From Agapanthus africanus (lineage: Eukaryota; Streptophyta; Magnoliopsida; Asparagales; Amaryllidaceae), in contig CM057337.1 of assembly GCA_030015575.1 (NCBI GenBank), forward strand, positions 341,878,583-341,942,582: 64,000 nt of DNA. Direction: 5' to 3'. The notes under the pieces are model-generated. The model ran no database searches and was not told where the DNA came from. It was given only the letters and a program-made list of their open reading frames with translations. Shown one piece after another: positions 24,830 to 37,613 of this stretch. Every line of letters begins with the position of its first letter. The first letter of the stretch is position 1. Position numbers and translations under genes: made by a program.

Positions 24830-26862
24830 TGTTGGCTATAGTGCCCTCAAGTTAATTATCGGATCACAGGCATGTGATTGCAATGATTGAGGGAGGATCT
24901 ATACTGGTAGAACAGTCTTACTCGAGATGATAGTATGCTATCTGGTTTGACTTTATCATCGTGTACATGCTTCAGGTGACATTACCGATCACTATTACAT
25001 GTTGATAGAACCTATAGGATTTTTTCTTGACTACCAGCAGTATGATGGCGATCATATACATGAGTGTTGGGTGGTCTATAAGCACATCCTTAAAGTGTAC
25101 CTAGTCGTGGGAGTTTCGAGACTGGGCATCGATACTCTAAGAGTAGACTAGTGTATACGGATCGAGACCCCGATGAGGGGTGGTGGCCGGTCTCACAAGC
25201 CATTGGTGTTAGTTGGTTCACCTAAGATGTATAAAGGTGCTCATTGGGTTATGAGTACACCGGACGGACTCGCCGGGAACATGCTTGTTGTTATTATACC
25301 TATGTCAGATAGCAGTTCCCAGGTGACATGTGTACAGGTTAGTCTATTGACCTGAGATCGTCATTTTTCTCGTGTGAGTTCCCACTGTGCTTTGATTACT
25401 ACCCTACCATGGCTCAAAGGAGCATGCAAACAGGTTTTAGTTGGGTACAGTCCCGAGCCATATGGAGGCAGTAAGCGGATCGTCAGAGGATTCGTCTTTC
25501 CCGGTATTGGTGTTTGATGTCGCGGAGTGCATGGGTGGCCATCACCAGAAATCCTCGGCCGCGGTAGACGACAATTACTGTTTCGGATCAGTAGTTTCTC
25601 AGTTGGTGATATGCTTCATACCGACACTAAATGTCGCGTTATTAAGGTTCTGACTTTATCCACCCCCTAGACTCGATATGTGATACTCATAGACGAACGG
25701 ACCGGACTGTACGGATATTGTCACTGTCAGGCTCAGTAGGGTTTCAGGATTAGTTTGCTCGTCGGCCTCCCTTTCGCTCAATACCTGGGCAGCCGTTACG
25801 TACAGCTAGTGCCACTGACGTGCTAGTGGTTAAACCCACTGCCAGCGTATTGACGAGTCTTTAGAGTCCCACACAGAGGGTTTCCCTGGTTCAGGCGAAA
25901 CATTGTAGAGGCCGTATGGTTTTATTGCAGGGTTCGATCATAGTCGTGCACATGTGCACGGATCATGATCGGACAGATAATACTAGTGGGCTTTGGTCTA
26001 AGCCGGATCCTAGTATTATATTGTTGGATTATTTTCGTCTCGTTGTATTTGTATTCAGTCGGAATACGGATGCAGGTATGTATATACAGATGAGGGGTAT
26101 TCTTGTAATCCGTTACAAGATTACTTTTGAAGATGCCATTTCTTTTTCTAGTGTTAAACATTTAGGGTTTTGTTTAAATGTTTTATATTATTGAGGTGTA
26201 AAGTCTGAGGTTAAGTCTTGGCATGGTGCATTTATTGTGGCATAGACCTTGCTTGATATTTTATTGTTGTTGTGAGATATTTGTGGAGGCATGGAAGATA
26301 TTTTGAGCTAGGAATTTTCTTGCCTTGCTACACACAAATATCTCACAATATCAACACAAGAAAAAGAGGGCAGCCGCATCATCTTTTTCTTGAGTTACCT
26401 TTTTCTTTTGGTGCTAAGTCTTGAGCTCACACTTCACACTCCAATGGTTCTTCTTCACCTCCATCCATACCCTCTCATGAGTTGAGAATCCATGGATGTA
26501 TTGAAACAAAATGATCACACACTCTCTCTACTTCATCTTGTGCATCTAGGCTAGCAAACTGGATGCCCGAGTTTCTTCGGTATTGAAGCAGGAGACCGTA
26601 TTAAGAATCCTCGACGCGGATCGTCTTCGATGATGGAGACCGGAGAGTGAACTTGTTCGGGGCAGCCGCGAGGAGCTTGGACAGAGGTTGAAGACCGAAG
26701 GACACGGATCGATCGGTATAACCTCTATAAACACTTTATAGTTAATTAGTATAGGGTTAATGGTTCGATCCGGAAATCGGGTTCCGTTAGCGCCGGATTT
26801 TAAAAGTTTTTGTTCCGCGTTTAGCCACGGATTACTGGCCGGGGCGCTAGCATAACCTTACA
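24830..26862 (+). mobile_element. Copia E 3' LTR (2.0 kb)
   Basis: The LTR starts TGTTGGCTATAGTGCCC after the polypurine tract and ends ...CATAACCTTACA. It resembles copia LTR I (53653-55618) more than H or G, so E, F and I form a subgroup. It has a family inverted repeat around 25979-26025 (AATACTAG...CTAGTATT). The next bases belong to an inverted copia LTR (F), so E and F meet tail to tail. Confidence 0.85.
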
Positions 26863-28630
26863 GTCATAAGCTCCAAGGATTGTTTGGATCAATGCCTCCT
26901 CGTCGGCCTCCTCGAGTCAAAGACGATCCACCCGAGAGTCTATAGTCCGAGCTCCAACCCCAATTTCGAGGTAAATACGGCATCTAGTTCGCTAAACTAG
27001 ATGTCCTAGATGATGTAGAGAGTGTAGATGGATTAGTATATCTCTATGTACCCCAGGATTCTTAACACATGATAGATTTAGGGTTAGAGAAAGAAGAAGG
27101 GGAGGTTGAGGAAAAGAGAGTGTAGTAAAAGATAATAATGAAGATGGCTAAGAGTTATCACTATATGAAGCATACCAATAATTCAAGCAAGAAAATATCT
27201 CACCAAAATATTTAGCATGCTTGTAAAATATCAAGCATACTTCAATAGTGATTAAGTGAGTCACCACCATGAGTCCCCAAGTAGCCATGCTTCACTTAAT
27301 GCAAACCTCTACCTCATTTCCTCCACCTCATAAGCAATTTAATCTAAATGGTTAATACAAATATGAGGTGTCTTCTTCTAGAAACAATCTTGAGTAAATT
27401 ACAAGAATGCCCCTCATCCGCTTATATATACCCGTATCCTTATTCCAAAAAATACGAATATAAAGAGACGAAATAACCCATCAATATAATACTAGGATTT
27501 GGCTTAAACCAAAGCCCAATAGTATTATCCGCCCGAACATCATATGTGCACAAGTACACGTATGTGATCGAAACCATGCTGTAAAACCATATGGCTTCTA
27601 CATCTTTTGCCCGATGTAGGGAAACTCTCTGTGTGGGACTCTAAAGACTCGATACTACGCTGGCAGTGGGTTTAACCACAAATACGTCAGCAGTACTAGC
27701 TGCACGTAACGGCTACCCACGTATCTGTCGATAAGAAGGCCGATGAGTAAACTCATCCGAACTCCTACTGAACCTATCTGTGACAATTTCCATACAGTCT
27801 GGTCTGTTTGTCTAAGAGTATCACATATCGGGCCTAGGGGGCGGTAATCGTCAGACCCCTAATAGCGTAATAAGTCGTGTCGGAGTGTAGCCCCCAACCC
27901 CCTGAGAAACTACTGGAGTACCTACCAGTAAATCTCGCTTGCCTTGGCCAAGGACTTTGTGTAATGGCTTTCCAAACACAGCGTGATATCAACCCCTAAT
28001 ACAGGGAGAGACGAATCCTATCTAACCACCACTGCCTCCAAGTGCTTCAGGACTGCACCCAACTACTACCTGTTTGCACGACTCCTTTGAGCCGTGGTAG
28101 GATAGTAATCTATGAACAGTGGGAACACACTTGACGGACTAAGCTGTACTCATGTCACCTGGGAACTGTTACCCGACGATAGGTATAATACCCACCAGCA
28201 GTTCCCTACGAGTCATGTCTAGTGTACTCATAACCCAATGAGCACCTGCATACTATCTCTAGTACGACGTACTAATGGATGTAGGACAGACCATCTCCCC
28301 TACTGGGATGAGAAGCGTATACACTAGTCTACTCTGGAGTATCAATGCCCCGTCTCGATAATCCTACGATTAGGGATCTATATAGGATGTGTTTATAGAC
28401 TACCCAGCCCCAACTAGAGTGACTGCCATCACAACGCTGGTAATCAAGCAAAGATCCTAAGGGCTCTACCAATATGTATAAGCGATATGATAAAAGAAAC
28501 AACAAACCAGGTAGCATACTACCATTTTGAGCAAGACCGTTACTATATCCGTCTATATCCCAAGCTTCCAATATGTAATATAGAAACCGGTATGATACAA
28601 TAATGGCCTCTAGGGCATATAACACTAACA
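26863..28630 (-). mobile_element. Copia F LTR, inverted and truncated
   Basis: Read on the minus strand it starts TGTTAGTGTTATATGCCC at 28630 and follows the E/I type LTR to about 26885, where similarity stops roughly 300 bp short of the usual end. It carries the family inverted repeat at about 27487-27530 (TAATACTA...TAGTATTA). No polypurine tract or pol lies next to it, so it is a solo or broken LTR. The frame at 28329-28631 is the LTR counterpart of 2373-2669 and is not called a gene. The first 20-30 bases are unassigned. Confidence 0.75.
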
Positions 28631-29968
28631 ATGCCCCAGTGTTAAAATGCGCGAGTGCAAGTAGGGAGGATACTGAGATTGTACCTAAGTCGTGTAGGAT
28701 AGGTTTAGGTATAACAGATATAAGATGACTATGAATTGAAAGGACTTGAAAGAGAATAAGGAAGAGATTTACCGGTGATAACCTGACCCATAGCTTCGGC
28801 CTTTTCGACCGACATAGTGAATGCCTGGCGCCACGGCACTTTCCTCTGTGCCTGGTTAAACACTCGGTGTTGGGGTTGAGTAGTCTAGGTGCGGGGAGCT
28901 GGAGCTGGTAGGGCTAACCGGGCAGGAGGAGCATGGATCGCCGGTCTAGCTGGAGGGTTGTTGGGTACTCGGTTCTGGGGGCATGCTCCAATAGCGTGAG
29001 TCGAAGACCCACAAATCAGGCATAAGTTGTTCACCTTATGAAAGTTCTTCACGAGATGCCCTGTTCTTTTGCAGTAGATGCAAAAGTCTGGCCTGCTGTT
29101 AGCGAACGAACCTATTGGCCTCCATGATGGCCTGTTAAAAGCTGGCATGGAAGAGGCCCCTCATGTGATCTGCTGCACAGGGCATTTCACACCGGAAGTC
29201 TGCGGCCTCCCCTTCTTCTTCATAACTACCTCATAGTGTCAGGCATCCTTCAAAGCAAGATCATGGGTTGGGAAATTCCCTGTAGCGAGTGCAGCTTGGA
29301 TTTCGGGGTCCAACCCTTGCTAAATCATCGTGCTCGGATTTCATCAGTAGAAATAGGATGTGCAGCGAACCTCTTATGACCTTGTGTTAGCAGTGTTGTG
29401 AGTGAGATAAGGAAATTGAATTCGAGATTATCTCTTACCTGCTGAGAATGGTAAACTCAGCATCATATTAATCCACTGACTTGACCCACATCGAGCTCTA
29501 CTGTAAGTGGATGAACTGTTGTTCCATATCGAAACGGGTAGTCTCAAGAATGTACTTGGTATCGAAGAGGTCTCAGAATGTTCTCCATTCTATCGGTTGT
29601 GCGAGACGGCTCACTTCAGCCTTCCACCATACCCTGGCGTTATCGGTCAGTTGCAACTTAGCAACTCTCACTCGGACTATCTATGGCACTTGAGCTGCTG
29701 CTAGGTCATCCTCGATCGCTTGAGCCAATTCATCTGCCTCAAGAGAGCTTTCCTTACCCGAGAAGTTCTTTGGGTGCAGTGCCCGAAATTGCTTAACTCC
29801 AAGTACCTTGGCTATGGGGCGGTTCATCAGGATAGCAGTCTGCTGCTGCTGACCTTCTAATACGCTCTTGATAGCCTCGAGCGGTACCGTTTGCTCATTG
29901 ATAGGAGGTGCAACGGTTTGTGGTGGTGGTAGAGTAGGCGGTGGAGTATTGCCGTTGACGTTGGTGCT
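28631..29968 (-). pseudogene. gag: Element D: Ty3/gypsy-type gag, main part, broken
   Basis: Reading the minus strand down from 29968 gives a proline- and glutamine-rich start, then a gag core with F...HPKNFSG near 29770 and W-rich RVWWKAEV near 29630, interrupted by stops. The frame 28885-29148 holds two CCHC knuckles. The first is C-X2-C-X4-H-X4-F with its last Cys lost; the second is an intact C-X2-C-X4-H-X4-C. A conserved VITG motif at about 28775 is where protease would follow in gypsy elements. After it GTAAATC begins and coding similarity ends. Gag packages the RNA in virus-like particles. The start codon lies on the far side of LARD C (52666-52668). Protease and pol of D are not in the window. 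Confidence 0.8.
29964..29968. repeat. Target-site duplication of LARD C (left)
   Basis: GTGCT directly before TGTAAC; it matches 52643-52647. Confidence 0.92.
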
Positions 29969-32900
29969 TGTAACATTTCAGGAAAATGAAATATTATTTT
30001 TTGGAATTTTTATAATTAAATAATAATTATTATGAATATTTTAATAATGCGGTACAATTATATACCGATAAAGTGGAAAAATTTAGAAAAATTATAGAAA
30101 TTACTGAAATGAGGGAGTTTATGTGATTTAAGCAAATTATAAGTTTTTATGATTAATTATATTCCATTTTATGGCAAATCGCGATTAAATATCGCTAATT
30201 GTACATTAAGCGAGTTTTGTGCACATGACATTCACCATGTCACATTATGGCTTTTGTTACATTTTATAATGCCTTTCTCTTCATTTTCATTTCATGGATG
30301 TGGTTTTTCAAACTGAGAGAGAAAACAAAAGAAAAGAAAAAGAAAAGAAAATATTAAAGTAAAGAGCTATGGGCATAAGAGAGAGGGTGAGGGTGAGGGT
30401 TCAACCAAGCATGGCTCTCATTTTGTTTTCATTCATCCTTCATCCCCTTCATCTTTTCCTCTCCTCCCTCACTCCTATGGAAACACTTCATCTTCCCTTC
30501 CTCTTCAACCCACAAAACACCATCAAATATACACCAAAACACTTCATTCACTTCACAAAAATCATGCACAAGGCCATTACAAGCACTTTGGACCAAGCAA
30601 AATGGGATTTTGACGCTGTAGGGGATTCTTGAGTGCCAAATGAAGTAATCTTTCAACCGTTTGTGTATTAGTTAAGTTTCTATAGCCCCTATTAAAATTT
30701 GGATGTGATTTAGAGAGGTTTTGATGTGTTTGGAAAATTATAGAGAGGGTTAGGGTTTCCTTAAGTTGTATTGGTGAACTTGAGTGTAATTAGTGATTAG
30801 GAAACACCCCATGGTGTTATAAACCCAGAACAAACACTAATGCCAAACCTGAAACCCAAAATACGGTAAAACAGAAACTTGTTATGTCAGTTTTGTGAGT
30901 ATTTGAGGGTGCAGGGAAATCTGGAGTGAACTGGGATTTTTACGAGAGAAGCAAACAAGTCCAGAGACCAAATTGAGACACCACGAGACCACCTTACCAA
31001 AACGAACCCCAACTAAACCCCCAAACCGAGCATGCCGGATTTACTAGGGGAGTGGCCGGCCACTTGGTCAGGTTAGGCTCCCCAATTGCTTCTGAAGGTC
31101 ATATACCCTATATACATTATCCAGTATTGTTTGTGCACATTATTTTCACCCTAATCAAAATCTGGGACTAGTTTCATGAGTTGCTGTTTTATTTCGGGGT
31201 TTTGTTTTGCGTATTTTGAATTCTGGATTTTAGGAATTTTGTTTTAAATCGATGGTTTGACGTTTGTATGACGATATCGAGAGTTGTTTAGTGGTTTTGA
31301 AGGCGTAGTCCGTCGGTTCGAACCTATAGGCTTTTAGCGTGTCGTTTTCGCTTTGATTTGGAATTTAATGTGATACAATACGTTATGATGTGTAGGTACC
31401 CCACGAGGACTTTGAGACGACAAGCAAGCGCGTGGCGACGTCGGCATCGACAAGCGAAGGTCAAGGTGAGTAGATATATATCTATGGGGGAAGTCGGGTG
31501 GATGGCGTATAGCACCCCTGCAAAGTCGTAAGAAATGATGTGATATGATATAGATATACATTTATATGTTATTATGAAATTTTGAACACTTAGCAAGAAA
31601 AAGGTTAGAAGATTATGAGTTAAGGTTAGCGAGAACTGAAGAAAGGACTTTACTTGATTTCTTAGTCACGAAACCCTAGGGTAAAGTTTTGCATACACGC
31701 ACATACGCACACTCGCATACTTTTACTTCCTTGTGCGTATCGAGGATGTCATATATATTCGTATTCACATGCATGGATGATGAGGATATTAGATGGTATT
31801 TGGAGATGAGTCGTTGAGTTTGGGCTGGATGCCATGAGATCGGTGATGTGACGTGATTCGTATTTTAAGATACGACACGATGTTTTAGCGGGTCCTTTAG
31901 GCGTGGTGTTATCATACACACGCATGCATATACATAGATGGTATCTATATTGTACTAGACTTAGATCAGTACCCCCTAATCATGATATATAATGAAAAGG
32001 ATACTAGACGAAAAATGAGATATTTGACCTGTATCCAGATTTGGGAGGCTGTATGACGGATTTACCGTATGAGCTATATATTGAAGTTAAATCCGCACTC
32101 TTGACAAGAGGATGTCATATTATATAGGGTATCGTGTGGGATACTATTGAGGCGGGATCACCGACTATTACATACTATATATCGACTCAGATTTAGGTGG
32201 TTTCCTTACCTTTTCGATGAGCCTGTTGGCTAGACCCGTAGTTTACTTGTAGAATCGTTTATTTTATTGCATATTTTTTTTATTGTTGTGATTATTATTC
32301 AGCTCCCGTACATTATTGCTGTTCGCATCGCATTGCACGCTTATATTGGGTTTTCATATGTTATTATTGAAATCATGCTATCAGGACACCAGCACCATTA
32401 CCGATGATGCGTATGTTCCACGTACACCTGCTTGCCGGCTCACACACATCATCATCGGTAATTGCCATGTCACGTACACTTTAGAGAATACTATTCATTG
32501 ACATAGCTTGTTAGCTGGTAGTTGCAATATATTATAGCTTTCGTATGCTAGTTTAACTATTGCATTCATTGCATGATATCAGATGCATTCATATATTCAT
32601 TGGTCATGCAGTATTACGGAGATTTATGCCGGTATTCACTGTTTATTGATATAATGATTTTGATGATTTCGGATTCTTCCTGAGATCTTCTGGATTTGGA
32701 AACCGTATGTGAATGTTTTATAAACTAATTGTTTTTTTTTAAAGGGAAAGATGCGGTTTTCCTTGATATGATAAGTATTGTCTACCATGATGTTTTCTCG
32801 GTTCTGAGATGGTTTTCGAGACCCGATTTGAGGAGTTGGATGAACCGTCTGTGGGTACATGGTGGACCCAGTATGGTATTCCGAGGTAAGAAGCTCGAGT

Positions 32901-34108
32901 TGTAGACGATGAGCCCGGCAGGGAAGACTGCCTACAGGTGATTGTTTGGCGCGGTAGATATCCGGAGGATACCGTTCGTGGTCGTGTGATTGATGATATG
33001 GGCCGATCCGGACTGACGGAGCCCGAAGTATATTGGGATATTGAGATATTGAACTTTGAGACATTGAGATATTGAGATTTGATGATACAGGCCAGTCCGG
33101 ATTGCCGGAGCATGAGATATTGAGATATTGAGATTCATGTTTTGTGTCGATGCTTAACACTGATTTCTCTGTTGATTTCCTTGATGATATTCGATTTATA
33201 TACATACAGGAATCTCATTAAATAAAGAAAATAGTTGTCTCACTCATGATGTATTCTGTTCCCATTCGTAATGCATTCATACATCATATATCTGATAGGT
33301 TGCTATCTGAGGCACTGACACGAGCACGTAGTATTGTACTTATATGTAGATGGATCAGGATATTATTTGAGGATATTACTTGATATGACCTAAGATAGCG
33401 TCATACATGTGATTTCTGCTCTGTGATATTTTCTACTCACGAATTGGCAACTCACCCCCTTTGTGCCACAGTTTCTTGCAGGTTTTGCCGTACAGGTGTC
33501 TTGACGGCTTGCTGGCACACTGCTTTCATTTCGGGTGATTGCTTTGGTAGGTGGGTTCTTTTGCATCAGGACCACCATTATATAATTGTTATTTCAGTTG
33601 TATCCAGTAAAACTCCATCAACCAGACTTGTATATTATTAGAGTTAGATGTCCGGTGTATATTCTTTCGACCTTAGAGTCACGCACTGTATTATTATGGT
33701 TTTCCTCTGGTTTTCTTGATGATATTGGATTTTATCCTGTGTTTTGATCCTCGCCCTTCGGCGTTGTATATTATATTGCTTGCGTGGTTGTGACCATCAT
33801 TTGATGAAGAGCTAGTTCCCGCTTTGGGATGCCATTATTCATTATATATGCTTTATCAGGTTTGTACCCATTTGGGGTCAGTTTTTACAAAGGAAACTCT
33901 GCCGAAATTTTCAGAAAAGACTTGAAATTTTAAAAATACATACTTTGGCTTATGTTGTTAAACTTCTTGCTTTAAAATTGGTTTTTCCTTCACTCTACTG
34001 CTTTACTTGGTTTGGATTTCTGGGTTTTGGCTTACTTAGATTACGTACGCCTCGAGACGTTTCGTAGTTTAAGTGCCGGTCATGTTTCGTACTTTTCGGG
34101 TCGTGACA
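29969..34108 (+). mobile_element. LARD C, 5' LTR (complete, 4140 bp)
   Basis: The LTR starts TGTAACATTTCAGG, ends GGGTCGTGACA, and is followed by a primer binding site. It pairs with 48504-52642 (4139 bp); segments compared by eye differ at about one base in 20-30. Landmarks are the GA-rich tract (about 30315-30400), a short ORF at 30477-30632, acceptor-like TGTAG|GTACC at 31395, donor-like AAG|GTGAGTAG at 31466, and the hairpin at 32397-32462. TCCGG..CCGGA motifs lie near 33007 and 33098, GAATTGGCAACTC at about 33441, and TTTCTTGCAG at about 33472. Confidence 0.93.
32397..32462. repeat. Conserved 66-bp LTR hairpin (LARD C, 5' LTR)
   Basis: Arms ATTACCGATGATG and CATCATCGGTAAT pair perfectly over 13 bp. 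Confidence 0.78.
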
Positions 34109-34112
34109 AAAT

Positions 34113-34125
34113 TAGTATCAGAGTG
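34113..34125 (+). other. LARD C primer binding site
   Basis: TAGTATCAGAGTG, a two-mismatch form of the initiator tRNA-Met site, lies 4 nt after the LTR end. Confidence 0.75.
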
Positions 34126-35361
34126 TTAGGTTTTAACTTCGGAGTGTAGGATGACCCTTGGTTGATGGAGCAGGTGACTCAAGTAGAGTGACGTACCGTG
34201 TGTATGTTCCGCGGCATACTTACGATATGATACTACGCTTAAGGAGCCTTAGGATGTACATTTCCTTGCACCGTATTACATTCATTCCTATGATCTATCC
34301 TCATCGGTACTAGTTTATGGCTTTGTTATCACGGTTGGACGGGCATGGAGAGCTACCGCTAGAGTTGCGGTCAGCACGAGCTCGTCACGGACGAGGACTG
34401 TCCACGGCGTGATTCCAGGGACATACGATTTGCATAGATGCGTCGTTTTGTTGTGTTTTCGCGCCATGAGCGTTTGATGGATCGCTTTTACAAGATTACT
34501 AGGATTTGCAGATCAGCACCAGAGAATTGGGCCACTGATAGAGGCCAGCCAGAATATGATGACCGTCGATACACCGACTATTCATGATGATTGATGGCAC
34601 TGTTCAGCGTGCGGACGACAGATTCAGTTGTTGCTGCGAATGAGGAGATATTGCCCCAGATGTTTGGAGCTAATGCCGCATGAGTTATACTTCGAGATAT
34701 GATAGAAGATCGCTAATCACCAGAGATGAAAGACTAGGACATATGATTCATTGCCTACCCCGATGCGAGGTCATCAGATTGATTTATTCCAGCTAGAGAT
34801 GACTTCACGATGATACGTTGAGAGTCGATATAGGCGATCGAATGTCAGGAACCCATTTTCTAAGTTTAAAGTATTCGGAAAACAATGCAAGTAATTCTAC
34901 GGACCCTCTAGAAGAATGAAACCCTAATTCGACATAATGACCATGGAACGCCGGTGAACCTTAGGGTTTGCGGCAGTTCAGCGGTGCCATTAGTGAGGCT
35001 TGGGTTTGCCCTTCTACGGTTAGTCCATACGTGCTGTGGCATATATTCGATACTATTAAACTGTACCCAAGATGTTGAGCTCTTGGGGGATCATGGAATC
35101 TTGACAAATCGATCGAAAAGTTCGACATAATTCAGATATCATGTGAGGGGATACATTGCTTGGGAGAATCCAGATACGAGTATAGCCATTGGAGCGCAGT
35201 CCATGCAGCCAAGAGGAGACGAGTCCGAATTAGTCGATATTGGAGAAAAGTGGAGTAAGTGGTTCGTACAAGATCGTGAGGAGAGGACGTTCCATTCCAT
35301 TGACATCAGAGATGTGATTCGCATGTAGAGGTGTTGTACATGGATGTATCTTCTAGAAGGA

Positions 35362-35366
35362 GTCGT
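35362..35366. repeat. Target-site duplication of copia G (left)
   Basis: GTCGT before the LTR end TGAAAGG. It matches 45874-45878, and the undisturbed LARD B copy reads GTCGC at the same place (15171-15175 region). Confidence 0.92.
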
Positions 35367-37599
35367 TGAAAGGTTCCTAGGCACCCTAAAGAGGTCACAC
35401 AAGGCATCGAACATGCCAAATTAAAATTTTTAGTGCCGAGAAACCCTAGACTATGGATCTTAGACTAGATGTCTAGGCGAAATAGAAAGCTAGTTAACAC
35501 TTAACTATAGTTTAAACGGAAATACAACCTTTGTAGATCCGGATGTCCACCTCCACGGCTCCGCAACGACGTCTCCTCGCTGTCCTAGTCGAGCTCCGGG
35601 CTCAAACGTCGGCTTCGTCGGAGAAACGGGTGAGCTAGATCGCCGGCTTCGTGTCAAAGACGATCTACGTCGAGGCATCGCAAGTTCAAGCTCCGACTTC
35701 ACAAAGTGATGAAATTTGTGAAGAAAACACACTCTACAACTTGGCTAGAGGTAGAGGGTGAAGAAATAGGAGATGGGTTCACTTTAGATTTGGATTTTGC
35801 TCACTAGATCACAACTTGCCATTAAAGTAGCAAGCTTTCTCACTTTGAGAAGAAGAAGAAGATGATAGAAAAACTTATGATAAGTTATTTCTAAAATGAA
35901 TAATAATGGAATTCTTATCATCTTCTAACCATGGTCAAGTGTAGAGAATTGACCATGGTTAGTGGGAGTGGTTAGGTTTAAGCAAGGAGACAAAATGGCA
36001 TCATTACAAAAAGCTTCATGAAGCTTCACCACACTTCATGATAAAATGAAACCCTTTTGTTTCCATAAATCTATTTAATAAATAATAAAAGGATTTAATA
36101 ATAAGAGAATAAATCTTAAACCCTAACCACTCTCATAACCATGGTTGCATTCTTTACACAAAGCCAAAACAACATGCATCATCAAACATGATACATGTAA
36201 TTGCACAGAAGTATATCACATATACAATGTGCACATCAAGTGAGAAAAGTCCGTTTAAAGTGAACCAATACTAGTTAATGCAAAGTAATATATCAAATAT
36301 ATAATTATACATTAAATCATTAAATCAACACTTGATTCAATGATCCGGTCATGTCGCACATAACCGACTAGTATTCAATGTATCGACTTATCGAATCGAT
36401 CTTCGATTCGATAACAAGGTTATATCACATACAACCAATCGAAACATTAATCGCGAGAATCAAATACGGTATCACATACACGCATTATTCTCGGTCCCGC
36501 ACATATCTCATATGCACTCCTATTTCGTTTCGCTTGAACCAGGAAACCTCTGTGTAGGACTCTAAAGACTCGTCAATACGCCGGTAGCAGATGATGATCA
36601 TATCAAGCACCCACAAGCCGCAAGCGGTCTGCTAAACGTAACGGCCACCCGGGTATTGAGCGATCAGAAGATCGACGAGCTAGCCCGCTCACACTCCTGC
36701 GAATCCGACCAGTAACACTTACCATACAGTCAAGTCTCTTCGTCTGATACGTCGCATATCAAGTCTAGGGGTGGTATACGTCAGACCCCAATAACCCGAT
36801 AAGTCGTGCCGATGTGAGGCTCGTAACGGGTCGAGAAACTACTGGTAACACTTACCAGTAAATCTCTGATCAGCCCTGGCCAGGGACTTCCCTGCTACGG
36901 CCAATCGAGCACAGCACAACATCAACTCCCAATACCGGGAGAGACGAAACCCCTCCTATCGCTCATTGCCTCCATGTGACTCGGGACTGTACCCAAAGAC
37001 CACCGTTTTGCACGCCCTCATGGACGTGGTAAGGTGGAGATCAAAGCACAGTGGGAATCACACAAGACTCTATGACGATCTCGGGTCTACAGACTAACCT
37101 GTACAAGTGTCACCTGAGAACTGCCATCTGACGTGAGGTATAATACCATCTGGGAGTTCTCGGCGAGTCCGTCCAGTGTACCCAGTCTCCACTGAGCACC
37201 CGTATACCATCTCTGATGTCAAACATCAATGGATATGGGATCATCCATCGCCCATCACATGGGTCGAGAAGCGTATACGCTAGTCTACTCTGGTATATCG
37301 ATGCCCCATCTCGATACACCCACGACTAGGGACCTTGAAGGATGTACTTATGGACTACCATGTCCCCACTAGTATGATCTGCATCATAGTCCAGGTAGTC
37401 AAGTACAAATCCTAAGGGCTTTACCAACATGTAACTATAAGACAGTATAAAGAGACTAGTGTACATGTTAAGATAAATGGCAACCAGATAGCATACTATC
37501 ATGTCGAGCAAGAAAGTCATCTCTATATATGTCCAAGCATCCAATATAATATACATAATCTGTACAATACTGGCCTCTAGGGCATACATACAACTAACA
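35367..37599 (-). mobile_element. Copia G 3' LTR (complete, 2233 bp)
   Basis: On the minus strand it starts TGTTAGTTGTATGTATGCC at 37599 next to the polypurine tract and ends CCTTTCA at 35367. It aligns base for base, with no gap, to 43730-45846 over about 2.1 kb. I count four differences, all transitions (near 35417, 35453, 36596 and 36620). This near-identity marks a very recent insertion. The two small frames at 35505-35732 and 37110-37319 recur identically in the other LTR and have no recognisable domain. Confidence 0.96.
36388..36414. repeat. LTR hairpin of copia G (12-bp arms)
   Basis: TTATCGAATCGA and TCGATTCGATAA flank a 3-nt loop. The same hairpin lies at 44751-44777 in the 5' LTR. 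It is the compensated equivalent of the copia H hairpin at 3536-3562. Confidence 0.85.
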
Positions 37600-37610
37600 A
37601 TCTCCCACTT
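37600..37610 (-). other. Copia G polypurine tract
   Basis: AAGTGGGAGAT on the minus strand abuts the 3' LTR. The pol stop codon (37614-37616) is only a few bases upstream. Confidence 0.9.
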
Positions 37611-37613
37611 GCA

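Larger units (their letters stand above)
34109..35366 (+). mobile_element. LARD C internal domain, part 1
   Basis: This is non-coding leader and middle sequence matching LARD A (7095 onward), B (14570-15170) and J (60699-61320). The block shared with the copia G leader is at 34885-35040. The frame at 35143-35328 matches a stretch in B but carries mostly amino-acid-changing differences. The domain is split at 35366 by copia G and resumes at 45879. Confidence 0.87.

Noticed and set aside
26546-26734. Possible host gene in the copia E LTR end
   Set aside because: The sequence aligns with the ends of the other copia LTRs (4231-4580, 26880-27000 inverted).
26891-28635. ATGCC as target duplication of LTR F
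   Set aside because: ATGCC occurs at 26891-26895 and 28631-28635, but the left LTR boundary does not show a TG/CA end there, so the match is likely chance.
28655-28672. GTGCAAGTAGGGAGG, a plus-strand polypurine-like tract
   Set aside because: No LTR start follows it; it lies in minus-strand D sequence and looks coincidental.
35505-35732. Identical small frame at 35505-35732 and 43868-44095, suggesting a duplicated gene
   Set aside because: These are the same position in the two near-identical LTRs of copia G.
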